Source: Sphingorhabdus sp. (GTDB taxonomy: Bacteria > Pseudomonadota > Alphaproteobacteria > Sphingomonadales > Sphingomonadaceae). From it: DNA of 50,076 nucleotides. Each line of letters begins with the position of its first letter. Within the stretch, counting starts at the first letter, position 1. The stretch spans positions 1 to 50,076 of the forward strand of contig JADMKQ010000007.1 of the NCBI GenBank assembly GCA_015478735.1, written 5' to 3'. This document shows, one piece after another, positions 8,747 through 16,966 of the stretch. Below the pieces are notes generated by a model. That model did not search any database. It had not been told where the DNA came from and saw only the letters and a list, made by a program, of their open reading frames with translations. The position numbers and the translations under genes were made by a program.

Positions 8747-9469
8747 TTACTGGTTTGATCCCATCGCGGCCTGCAATTTTTCCAGAGCGCGTTTTTTGAT
8801 CTGGCAGATACGCACGGACGATACGTCCAGAACTGCCCCGATTTCATCAAGCTGCATTTCCTCGATAAAATAACAGTTGAGGACAAGCTGTTCCCGTTCG
8901 GTCAGCTTCTTCAGATTTTCCGCGAGCAGCCGGACCATCTCTTTCTTTTCCAGCGTTTCGTGCTGGTCATCCTCTTCATTGGTGAACCAGCTACTGGAAT
9001 CGCAATAGACTTCATCAAGTGAATCAACATGAACATCAATGGCGCGATCGGCATTTTTGCGAAACTCCGCCTGATCCATGCCCATAGCGTTCGCAAGCTC
9101 GACCTCGCTCGGTTCATAGCCGTTTTCCTGAGCCAGTTGTTCGCTAACCCGGCGCAGGTTTTTGTTCCACTCCACCGCGCTTCTGCGCAGGTTGCAGCTT
9201 GAGCGGAGATAGTCGATCATCGCTCCGCGGACGCGGACATATAAATAGGTGCTGAAGCTGTGCCCCTGGTCAATATATTTGGCGGCGGCCTCCACCATCG
9301 TCACAAGGCCGACCTGGATCAGATCCTCAAGCTCAACATGGTCGGGCGAGAATGCCTTAATCTGCCAGGCAATTCTGGTTACCAGACCCTGATGCTCCTT
9401 GACCATATTCGTCTCGTCGACCTGCATCGCACCATAAGCTTGAGAGACTCTGTTTTTCGTTTGTAACAT
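8747..9469 (-). CDS. fliA: RNA polymerase sigma factor for flagellar operon FliA (sigma28)
   Basis: 240 aa; sigma70-family region 2 (DLIQVGLVTMVEAAAKYIDQGHSFSTYLYVRVRGAMIDYLRS) and region 4 (LTEREQLVLNCYFIEEMQLDEIGAVLDVSSVRICQIKKRALEKL). Confidence 0.95.
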   Translation of the reverse strand: MLQTKNRVSQAYGAMQVDETNMVKEHQGLVTRIAWQIKAFSPDHVELEDLIQVGLVTMVEAAAKYIDQGHSFSTYLYVRVRGAMIDYLRSSCNLRRSAVEWNKNLRRVSEQLAQENGYEPSEVELANAMGMDQAEFRKNADRAIDVHVDSLDEVYCDSSSWFTNEEDDQHETLEKKEMVRLLAENLKKLTEREQLVLNCYFIEEMQLDEIGAVLDVSSVRICQIKKRALEKLQAAMGSNQ

Positions 9470-9486
9470 TGGGCCATTCCACTCGA

Positions 9487-11598
9487 TTATAATGTCTGAT
9501 GCGCTTCGACACGCGCTGGCTCGGGCCGCGATTGCGGAACCCCGATTTTTGCCAATACTTCAATAGACTTGTCTTCCGGCAGTTCCTGATAGGAAAGCAC
9601 CGTCAGGTCCGGGAACCGGTTCTTCAGCAATGCGCCCAGCGGACGCCGGACAATGGGGGAAGTGATGAGCGCGATGTTGCGCGATTCCATCGGCAGGTTG
9701 CGCGCGGTTTCATCCACCGCTTCGACCAGCTGCTGCGCCAGTTGCGGCTCAATGGGATAATTGGCATCCTCCCCGATCTTAAGCGCCTTGACGAGCAGGC
9801 TTTCCAGATCGGCATCCAGCGTCACTACGGGTAGCGGAAGGTTGATCGGCACCATTGTCTGGATAATAAGGTTGCCGATTTTCTGACGGATCACGTCCAC
9901 AATCTGTTCGGTTTCGCTATGATGGTTGGAGGCTTCCAGCATCGCCAGACAGATTTTCTGGAAATCCTTGACCGGCACTTTCTCTCCCAGAAGCTCGCGG
10001 CAAATCGCGGTGATCGCAAATAGGGACAGCGGTTGCGGCGTGAGGCTATCGACCAGTTGCGGTGATGTTTCTTTCAGCATGTCGAGCAGTTTTTGCGTTT
10101 CGTCCATGCTGAACAACTGGGCCGCGTTCCGGCGGATCACATCATTGAGATGGGTCGCAACAACAGTAGGCGCATCGACAACCGTGTAGCCTTCGGCAAT
10201 CGCCTGTGATTTCTTGTCGGCACTGATCCAGATCGCATCCATGCCAAAGGTCGGGTCTTTACAGGGCCGCCCCTTGATAACCGCATCGACATGCCCGTCA
10301 TCGAGTGCCAGAAAATCATTGGGCCAGACAGTGTCTTCGCCCAATATCATGCCGCCCATCATGATCCGGTAGCTATTCGGCTCAAGCTCCAGATCATCCT
10401 TGATCCGCACCAATGGAACAACAAAGCCAAGCTCTTTGGAAATCTGACGTCGGATGCCGGTGATCCGTTTCATCAAAGGAGCGCCCTTGCGGTCCTCCAC
10501 CATCGACACCAGACCATAACCAATCTCGATACCAAGCCGCGCTTTTTCGGAAACGTCTTCCCAGTCAATCTGTTCGGGTAGCTTTTCGGGAACAGTCTCA
10601 GCCACTGTTTCCACCGGCTTCGGTTTGCGGATCAGATAGAAAGCCAGGCCGCCAGCGACCGCGGCTGCGGAAAGCACGACCATATGTGGCATACCCGGAA
10701 GTACGCCCAATATGGCAAGGATCACGGCTACCGGAACCCATGCAGCACCGGACCCGAATTGCGATGTAATCTGGTCGGGCAGGTTCTTGCTTGATGTCAC
10801 GCGAGTGACGATGGCCGCCGCTGCGATAGACAGGACCAGCGCCGGGATCTGGGCGACCAGCGCATCACCGATGGCAAGCATGGTATAAGTGCTCGCCGCT
10901 TCGGCAAGCGGAAGGCCATGCACCGCGCTGCCCAGAACGATACCGCCAATCACGTTGACGGCAAGGATCAGGATACCCGCGACCGCATCGCCTTTGACAA
11001 ATTTGGAAGCACCATCCATCGATCCGTAAAAATCGGCTTCGGTGGCGACTTCTGCGCGCCGTTCTTTGGCTTCTTCCGGCGCGATCAGACCGGCATTCAG
11101 GTCGGCATCAATCGCCATCTGCTTACCTGGCAAGGCATCCAGCGTGAAACGGGCGGACACTTCGGAAACCCGGCCCGCGCCCTTGGTAATGACGATCAGG
11201 TTGATAATCATCAAAATCGAGAAAACGAATATACCGACGATATAATTACCGCCAAGCAAAAGGCTGCCGAAGGCTTCGATAATCAAGCCAGCAGAAGCAC
11301 CGCCTTCATGCCCCTGTACCAGCACAACGCGCGTCGATGCGACGTTCAGGCCGAGCCGCAGCAATGTTGCGAACAGCAGCACCGTCGGGAAACTGGAAAA
11401 GTCGAGCGGCTTGTTAGCATTCAATGCCACCATCAGGATGGCCAGCGAGATCATGATGTTGGTGATGAAGCCAATATCCAGCATGATCGTCGGCAATGGC
11501 AAGACCATGAAGATGACGAGCAAAAGCGTCGCCATAGGAAGCAAACCCGATTTCAGGTTCTCAGCCATCCGGCCCATGGAAAAATAATCGCGGTTCAT
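9487..11598 (-). CDS. flhA: Flagellar biosynthesis protein FlhA
   Basis: 703 aa; multi-TM N-terminus, KGAGRVSEVSARFTLDALPGKQMAIDADLNAGLI signature, large cytoplasmic domain. Confidence 0.98.
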   Translation of the reverse strand: MNRDYFSMGRMAENLKSGLLPMATLLLVIFMVLPLPTIMLDIGFITNIMISLAILMVALNANKPLDFSSFPTVLLFATLLRLGLNVASTRVVLVQGHEGGASAGLIIEAFGSLLLGGNYIVGIFVFSILMIINLIVITKGAGRVSEVSARFTLDALPGKQMAIDADLNAGLIAPEEAKERRAEVATEADFYGSMDGASKFVKGDAVAGILILAVNVIGGIVLGSAVHGLPLAEAASTYTMLAIGDALVAQIPALVLSIAAAAIVTRVTSSKNLPDQITSQFGSGAAWVPVAVILAILGVLPGMPHMVVLSAAAVAGGLAFYLIRKPKPVETVAETVPEKLPEQIDWEDVSEKARLGIEIGYGLVSMVEDRKGAPLMKRITGIRRQISKELGFVVPLVRIKDDLELEPNSYRIMMGGMILGEDTVWPNDFLALDDGHVDAVIKGRPCKDPTFGMDAIWISADKKSQAIAEGYTVVDAPTVVATHLNDVIRRNAAQLFSMDETQKLLDMLKETSPQLVDSLTPQPLSLFAITAICRELLGEKVPVKDFQKICLAMLEASNHHSETEQIVDVIRQKIGNLIIQTMVPINLPLPVVTLDADLESLLVKALKIGEDANYPIEPQLAQQLVEAVDETARNLPMESRNIALITSPIVRRPLGALLKNRFPDLTVLSYQELPEDKSIEVLAKIGVPQSRPEPARVEAHQTL

Positions 11599-11604
11599 TA
11601 TAAG

Positions 11605-12492
11605 TTACATTCCCAGGCTGGCGAGCATCAGATAGGCGGCGCGTGCAGGCTCGCTAAATGGCTTCGATATGGAGGATTGATTTTGACTGGCGGAAGGGTC
11701 GCCGGTTTTGTCATTCAGATGCGCCTGCGCTATCCGCAGGTAATCGGCAGGTTGAACCATGCGCGGCGCACCAGCGCCCTGACCGGCATGTTGCGGCAAA
11801 ATATTTCCGCCAGATGGCAAGCCATTGCCGCCAACTATATTCACGGCATTGGCGAGCTTGCTTTCAAAACGGTCACGAATGGCCGCAAAACTTCGCGCAG
11901 CACCGCTGCGGTCATAGAATATATTGTGATTGGCGCGGGCTGCTTGCGGAAAGGATGATGCAGCAGATCCGCCGGGGTTGCTGTTCATATTATTGAGGAA
12001 CTTTGCCGCTCCAGAGGCCCCTAGAAAATGCGCCAGGTAGAGATCAACGGACTCCGGCTTGCGGCCGGTTTGCTGTTCCAGATACGCGCCATTGTCGCGG
12101 GCAAATTCACCAGCCATCGCGGCAGACAGCGCAGGGTCATTGCGAAGCCCCAATATGCTGGATTTCAGAGCTTTATCGGCAACATTAAAGTGCCCGTTGG
12201 GATTTCTGGAAATAGCATTTTGCGCCCAGCCAAGGCCGTATTGATCCCCCTTATCCTTGACCAGTCCAAGCCATGTCTGGTCGATAAACTGGTAAAGCCC
12301 GGTTGCCGAGGACGTGCCCGCCTTGGCATCCGCCCGCATCCCGCTTTCCAGCTGTGCCTGCGCGATCAGATATTGAAAATCAACGCCGGTCCGCTGCGCC
12401 GATTGCGCGATAATGGACGGCAGATCGCGGCGCCCGCCGGTATGAACCCGTGCCGGATCAGGACTGGAATTGGGAATGGACAGATTGGACAT
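11605..12492 (-). CDS. Transglycosylase SLT-domain protein, stand-alone counterpart of the FlgJ C-terminal domain
   Basis: ORF 11605..12528; preferred start MSNLSIPNSSPDPARV at 12492, which fits the sigma54-like promoter at 12524-12539. LIAQAQLESGMRADAKAGTSSATGLYQFIDQTWL is the lytic transglycosylase catalytic region. Confidence 0.85.
   Translation of the reverse strand: MSNLSIPNSSPDPARVHTGGRRDLPSIIAQSAQRTGVDFQYLIAQAQLESGMRADAKAGTSSATGLYQFIDQTWLGLVKDKGDQYGLGWAQNAISRNPNGHFNVADKALKSSILGLRNDPALSAAMAGEFARDNGAYLEQQTGRKPESVDLYLAHFLGASGAAKFLNNMNSNPGGSAASSFPQAARANHNIFYDRSGAARSFAAIRDRFESKLANAVNIVGGNGLPSGGNILPQHAGQGAGAPRMVQPADYLRIAQAHLNDKTGDPSASQNQSSISKPFSEPARAAYLMLASLGM
11794..11830. promoter_or_regulatory. 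Tandem CGGCAA-N4-TTGCCG-like palindromes inside the transglycosylase gene
   Basis: CGGCAA-AATA-TTTCCG (11794-11809) and TGGCAA-GCCA-TTGCCG (11815-11830), one mismatch each, 21 bp apart. Confidence 0.4.
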
Positions 12493-12523
12493 GGTGATAT
12501 CAGAGTCTCCTGTTGAGAGGAGA

Positions 12524-12539
12524 AGCAATAGTCATGCCA
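12524..12539 (-). promoter_or_regulatory. Sigma54-like promoter upstream of transglycosylase-flhA-fliA
   Basis: Minus strand TGGCATG-ACTA-TTGCT; 32 nt upstream of ATG at 12492. Confidence 0.7.
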
Positions 12540-12637
12540 AGTAATTACAGGGGAAAGCGGACCTGTTTGCTCATAGCCCGTCACTCGCGCATGGACAGGA
12601 ATCCATCGACGGCGATGCCAATATTTTTCGAAAGATG

Positions 12638-12672
12638 AAGCTGGATTCCCGCTATCGCGGGAATGACGGGGG
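12638..12672. repeat. Small dispersed palindromic repeat (REP-like)
   Basis: AAGCTGGATTCCCGCTATCGCGGGAATGACGGGGG; a related copy in inverse orientation lies at 26081-26114. Confidence 0.7.
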
Positions 12673-12700
12673 ATTTGGAATAAGAGCTGTGACCAGAGGC

Positions 12701-13012
12701 CTAGCGTCCGCGTGCAGATACGGAATATGTGGCTGTCTGGCTTCCGCTAAATCCGGCCAATATTTGCAGCCGCGTAGCGCTATGGTCACGCAAGAAGCGC
12801 AGGCGATAGATTGCGGCTTGCATCAGTTCGTCCGCTTCGCTGAGCAGCGGTTTCAGGTCATGGTCAATATCCCCGGCCTCAATCGTACCGAGCCTGGTGG
12901 CCGCTTCGCTTAAACCTGTGCTGGCCCGGAAAATAGCGTCGCTATCATGGCCTTCCAGGGCAGAAAACAGCATATCTTGTGCGTTACGGAATGATTCCAC
13001 TATTGCTTTCAT
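12701..13012 (-). CDS. Putative FlgN-like flagellar chaperone
   Basis: 103 aa helical protein directly downstream of the flgM-like gene; assigned by synteny only. Confidence 0.5.
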   Translation of the reverse strand: MKAIVESFRNAQDMLFSALEGHDSDAIFRASTGLSEAATRLGTIEAGDIDHDLKPLLSEADELMQAAIYRLRFLRDHSATRLQILAGFSGSQTATYSVSARGR

Positions 13013-13308
13013 TTATCAGATTCCGTTCCGAACACACCCATATCGAGCATCTTTTTCGCCAGTGCGGCGGTGTCCACATCATATATTCCGGCCGCGATTT
13101 TCTGGCGCACTTCGGCTACTTTATGTGAGTCAAAAGGCGGGGTTTTAGCGGCGAGCAAGGAAGCCGTGGTCATTATTGCAGGCTCCGCTTTCGCATTTTC
13201 TGTATTCTGGTTTGCAACCGGACCGCCGACTTTTCTGGCTGTGCCTTCTTGAACCGACGGGCGATCCAGCCGCGTATTGATGGCCGAGTAGCTTTCAACA
13301 GGTTTCAT
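13009..13308 (-). CDS. flgM: Negative regulator of flagellin synthesis FlgM (anti-sigma28)
   Basis: 99 aa; C-terminal HKVAEVRQKIAAGIYDVDTAALAKKMLDMGVF is FlgM-like; between flgN-like and flgA genes. Confidence 0.85.
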   Translation of the reverse strand: MKPVESYSAINTRLDRPSVQEGTARKVGGPVANQNTENAKAEPAIMTTASLLAAKTPPFDSHKVAEVRQKIAAGIYDVDTAALAKKMLDMGVFGTESDK

Positions 13309-13432
13309 TTCAATGGCTCCTTCACACTTTCAGCCTTCAGTGTTTGTGCTTCTACACTGGCACCGATAATATTCTCGTTCCTAACGATTTACGGCGCGTT
13401 GTGAAAAAATTAATATCTCTTTGAAAAAATAA

Positions 13433-13930
13433 TTACTGGACCAGTTCAACTTCGCCGGAACCGGACACGCGGGCCATTAATTCCTTGGATTCACGGCTGG
13501 AACGGACGGGGATATAATCGCCTATCCGTCCGTTTTTCTGGGCCACCACACCATAGCTTATGGAAAAGCTAGGCCGCCGGACGACAAGTGTCAGGGGCTG
13601 GTTTCGTAAAACTACAAACTCGCCAGAGCGGTCTGCACTGGAAGAATGTCCGGTCGGTCCGCGCCGCACCGGAACAAATATCCGCCAGCCCAGATGCGGG
13701 CAGCTCACCATCACGGCGCTGTTATTAGTAGCCGAAAGCTGCACCTCACCGGGACAGCGCTTCAATCGCAATTTCGTGTCGATCGGTGCCAGCGCCCCGC
13801 CCGCATCACCGATATTTGCATTGAGATGCGTCGCAACCTGCCGATCAAGAGCGGTGCTGTCCTCGAAAGGGGAAGCCGCACCTGTTGCAAGAAGGGCGAA
13901 TATCGGAAGAGTAAGGCGTTTATATAACAT
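13433..13930 (-). CDS. flgA: Flagellar P-ring assembly chaperone FlgA
   Basis: ORF 13433..13984; preferred start MLYKRLTLPIFALLATGAAS (signal peptide) at 13930. SAF-like C-terminus VVLRNQPLTLVVRRPSFSISYGVVAQKNGRIGDYIPVRSSRESKELMARVSGSGEVELV. Confidence 0.88.
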   Translation of the reverse strand: MLYKRLTLPIFALLATGAASPFEDSTALDRQVATHLNANIGDAGGALAPIDTKLRLKRCPGEVQLSATNNSAVMVSCPHLGWRIFVPVRRGPTGHSSSADRSGEFVVLRNQPLTLVVRRPSFSISYGVVAQKNGRIGDYIPVRSSRESKELMARVSGSGEVELVQ

Positions 13931-13989
13931 GTCAGGTTCCTGTGCGTTCTGTCCGGAAAGAATTGCCCGGATAAACTTAGCCAAAACAA

Positions 13990-14005
13990 AGCAGGTTTCG
14001 TGCCA
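13990..14005 (-). promoter_or_regulatory. Sigma54-like promoter upstream of flgA-flgM-flgN
   Basis: Minus strand TGGCACG-AAAC-CTGCT, 60 nt upstream of ATG at 13930. Confidence 0.7.
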
Positions 14006-14024
14006 GTTTACTGCTCACAGTTTT

Positions 14025-14513
14025 TCATTCACTCGAAGCATCGCTTTTCGCTGGCAGGAAGGTCAGCGTTATATTCAGCTTCTCATCGGCTTTAGTAACC
14101 AGTTTTTCGGGGATTTTGAGGATAATCATCTCCCCGTCCTGCCCTGCCTTTTCAAAGGCATCAGCAATAGCGGCAGAACGCGCCGCTACTTTTTCCCATT
14201 GCCGTAGTCTTTGACCGCCCGGTATTTGATCTACTGCGGGCACATATATGGTCAGCAACTGCTTTTCCCGGATGTTCGGAATTCCGGCAATTTCCTCCCG
14301 CGCATGTTCGCTCAGCATCGCGCTGTTATCATCGAAAAAATCAGTGATCTTATATTCAAACACGGCATGGATGCGCTGCTGGGGCGCGGTTTGTTCTGCC
14401 AGTTTTTTGCGGGCATCGGGACCTGCCATATTCACAAAATGAGCATAGGCAAAGACGCTAAGCAGCATCAATGCCAGGTCCAGAAAGGATAAGGTAGTCC
14501 GCCCCGCGATCAT
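14025..14513 (-). CDS. MotB/TolR/ExbD-like protein, 162 aa, N-terminal TM with Asp and degenerate OmpA-like C-terminus
   Basis: MIAGRTTLSFLDLALMLLSVFAYAHFVN has an acidic residue at the start of a single TM; C-terminal AARSAAIADAFEKAGQDGEMIILKIPE is weakly OmpA-like; paired with the MotA/TolQ-like gene upstream. Confidence 0.65.
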   Translation of the reverse strand: MIAGRTTLSFLDLALMLLSVFAYAHFVNMAGPDARKKLAEQTAPQQRIHAVFEYKITDFFDDNSAMLSEHAREEIAGIPNIREKQLLTIYVPAVDQIPGGQRLRQWEKVAARSAAIADAFEKAGQDGEMIILKIPEKLVTKADEKLNITLTFLPAKSDASSE

Positions 14514-14516
14514 TTA

Positions 14517-15230
14517 TCAATGCGCCGCCCGCAGCGGTTTTGCCGGAGAGAAATGAACCGGGGTCAGGATGACAAGTTCGCGCTTTGCTATCGCGATCAA
14601 ATGCTCTGCAACAGCCGCGCGATAGGCGTTCAATATCTCCGCCCGCGCTTTTAGCCGCATGTGAATGGGGAAAGCGATGATGTGCGAAATGAACATGCCA
14701 TAGAGGCTGGTGAGCAAGGTAAAGCTCATCGCCGGACCCATTTTCAGCGGGTCGATGCCGGTCGCAAATAGCTGGATCAGGCCGATAATCGTACCGATCA
14801 AGCCGATGGCCGGCGCAATTTCAGAAGCCGCATTCCAATAGCTTTCCGCCATGTCCTGCTTCTTTTTGGCTATATGACACTGCATTCGTGCCCATTCCTC
14901 GAAAGTCTTGGCGTCCTTGGCATTTACCAGTTCGCCGATCATGCGGGTGATGAAATGATCTTCGCTATGCAACCGCTCCAGCCCGATAAACCCCTGTTCT
15001 CGCAGCACAAAATCGATACGACGGCACATGAAAGTTGCATTTTCCCCGCTTTCGGAAAACGGCTCCCTTCCGCAACGGGGCAGCGCTGCAAAAGCCAGTG
15101 CGAGAGAGGATTTGCCGCTTTGAACCCACGCCAGGATCAGCACGCAGCCAAGCACTAGTCCGAATATCACAGGATCAAATAGCTGCCCGAACTTGCCGAG
15201 CGTATCACTATTGCCGAACATCATATCCAC
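14517..15230 (-). CDS. MotA/TolQ/ExbB proton-channel family protein
   Basis: 237 aa; IAPAIGLIGTIIGLIQLF and MGPAMSFTLLTSLYGMFISHIIAFPIHMRL are typical of the MotA/TolQ/ExbB pore helices. Confidence 0.85.
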   Translation of the reverse strand: MDMMFGNSDTLGKFGQLFDPVIFGLVLGCVLILAWVQSGKSSLALAFAALPRCGREPFSESGENATFMCRRIDFVLREQGFIGLERLHSEDHFITRMIGELVNAKDAKTFEEWARMQCHIAKKKQDMAESYWNAASEIAPAIGLIGTIIGLIQLFATGIDPLKMGPAMSFTLLTSLYGMFISHIIAFPIHMRLKARAEILNAYRAAVAEHLIAIAKRELVILTPVHFSPAKPLRAAH

Positions 15231-15267
15231 CGGCTTACCCTCCCCACGCTCGCAAGTCGGGCAAAAG

Positions 15268-15304
15268 CGGCAAGATTCTTCCGCTCACCGGCAAAAACTT
15301 GCCG
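15268..15304. promoter_or_regulatory. Candidate activator site upstream of flgB
   Basis: CGGCAA-AAAC-TTGCCG perfect at 15289-15304 with a degenerate copy CGGCAA-GATT-CTTCCG at 15268-15283, 21 bp apart; ends 86 bp before the -24 element. Confidence 0.6.
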
Positions 15305-15389
15305 CTCCAGACCATCTGCGAACAGGTTATTAATTTCCTTGGCCATGAAATCCCCAAAAACTGCCATTTCTCACTGCCCGTTAAGAAAC

Positions 15390-15405
15390 TGGCACGTCGT
15401 TTGCG
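15390..15405 (+). promoter_or_regulatory. Sigma54 promoter upstream of flgB operon
   Basis: Plus strand TGGCACG-TCGT-TTGCG, full match to the TGGCACG-N4-TTGC core. Confidence 0.85.
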
Positions 15406-15507
15406 TTGAACTGCTCGAGATTGGCTATCCCGGAACTTCCCGGACTTAGCGTTTCTCAATCAATGTGACGGTCGCGAGGCCGCAATATTAAGACAGGATT
15501 TCGTTCG

Positions 15508-15861
15508 ATGCCGAGTTTGGATCAGATTTTTGCGTTAAACGGCGGAGCGCTACAGTTGCGCTCCCAGCGTTTAAACATGCTGGCTTCTAATATCGCGAAT
15601 GCGTCTACGCCCGGTTACAAGGCGAAGGACCTCGATTTCGATCGCGCGATGCAACAGGCGCAGAGCGGCGGATCGCTGAGCAAAGCAATGAGCGACCACA
15701 CAGGTTTCCGCGTTCCGCTGCAACCCTCGCTCGATGGCAATACTGTCGAGCTGTCCGTCGAACAGACCCTGTTTGCCGAAAACGCCATTCAATATCGGAC
15801 CACCCTCTCCTTTCTTCAGGGCCAGGTGTCCACGATCCAACGCGCCTTGAAAGGGGAATAG
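15508..15861 (+). CDS. flgB: Flagellar basal-body rod protein FlgB
   Basis: 117 aa; LRSQRLNMLASNIANASTPGYKAKDLDFDRAM. Confidence 0.96.
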   Translation: MPSLDQIFALNGGALQLRSQRLNMLASNIANASTPGYKAKDLDFDRAMQQAQSGGSLSKAMSDHTGFRVPLQPSLDGNTVELSVEQTLFAENAIQYRTTLSFLQGQVSTIQRALKGE

Positions 15862-15863
15862 AG

Positions 15864-16259
15864 ATGAGCGGTATGAATGTATTTGATGTTGCCGGCAGAG
15901 CCATGTCCGCGCAGATGGTGCGGCTGAATGCAACGGCATCGAACCTGGCCAATGCCCGCACGGATTATGCATCGAGAGACGAAGCCTACCGCGCCGTGCG
16001 CCCGGTTTTTCGCTCTGTCATGGAAGACAATCTGGCGACCGTCGATGTCGAGCGTATCGTCCAGACCGATCTTGAACCGCAACGGCGTCACGACCCGTCA
16101 AACCCGATTGCCGATGAAGAAGGCTATGTCTGGGAAGCTGCGGTCGATGAGACAGCCGAGATGATCGACATGCTCGAAACTGCTCGAAACTACCAGAATA
16201 ACGTTCAGGTCATGCAGACCGCAAAATCACTCATCCTAGAAACGGTAAGGAACCAGTAA
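15864..16259 (+). CDS. flgC: Flagellar basal-body rod protein FlgC
   Basis: 131 aa; FDVAGRAMSAQMVRLNATASNLANA..., C-terminal EMIDMLETARNYQNNVQVMQTAKSLILETVR. Confidence 0.96.
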   Translation: MSGMNVFDVAGRAMSAQMVRLNATASNLANARTDYASRDEAYRAVRPVFRSVMEDNLATVDVERIVQTDLEPQRRHDPSNPIADEEGYVWEAAVDETAEMIDMLETARNYQNNVQVMQTAKSLILETVRNQ

Positions 16260-16927
16260 TGGATATTAATCCACAGGTTTATGAATTTAAAAGATCAGCT
16301 ACCTCCGACCTGTCTTTCTCTCAGCCCGCCGGTGCAGTCGGCGATAGCAATATGGACCAGGATTCCTTTTTGCGGCTGATGACAACACAGCTTAAGTTTC
16401 AGGATCCGTTTGACCCGATGGACAATCAGGCGATGGTCGCACAGCTTGCCCAGTTTTCAAGCGTTGCGGGCATTTCCGAGATGAACAAGTCACTGTCTGA
16501 AATTGCTTCCATGCTGGGCAACAACCGTTTGTCCGATGCAAAGGAATGGATCGGACAGTCGCTTCTGGTTCCCGGTAACTATGCGGTTGCGAACAAGAGC
16601 GGCGAATATACCGGCGAGTTCGAACTGGACCAGCCGAGCGAAAATATCTCAATCGACCTGCTCAACGAAGCGGGTGAAATCGTTATGTTTGCCGAACTTG
16701 GCCCACAGAAAACAGGGCCAGTCCAGTTTAATTTCGAAAGCAAGAATGCCGCAGGCGAACCGCAGGATCTTGGCCGGTTGAAAGTCCGGGTAAACGGCGG
16801 GGCGGTGTCCAATCTCGCCACATGGGTTCCGGTCGCATCCGTCAAAACATCCGAGGGCAACGGTCCGCCCATTCTCGTAACCCCGATTGGCAATGTCATG
16901 CCATCGGAAGCACTGCGCATCGGATAA
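16259..16927 (+). CDS. flgD: Flagellar hook capping protein FlgD
   Basis: 222 aa; DQDSFLRLMTTQLKFQDPFDPMDNQAMVAQLAQFSSVAGISEMN. Confidence 0.96.
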   Translation: MDINPQVYEFKRSATSDLSFSQPAGAVGDSNMDQDSFLRLMTTQLKFQDPFDPMDNQAMVAQLAQFSSVAGISEMNKSLSEIASMLGNNRLSDAKEWIGQSLLVPGNYAVANKSGEYTGEFELDQPSENISIDLLNEAGEIVMFAELGPQKTGPVQFNFESKNAAGEPQDLGRLKVRVNGGAVSNLATWVPVASVKTSEGNGPPILVTPIGNVMPSEALRIG

Positions 16928-16966
16928 GCGCAGCAATATTCCCAGATTTCAAACAGGAGAAGAATA

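Noticed and set aside
10918-11958. 346-aa plus-strand ORF
   Set aside because: Antisense to flhA and the transglycosylase; composition (His/Gln/Arg-rich) typical of a reverse-frame artefact.
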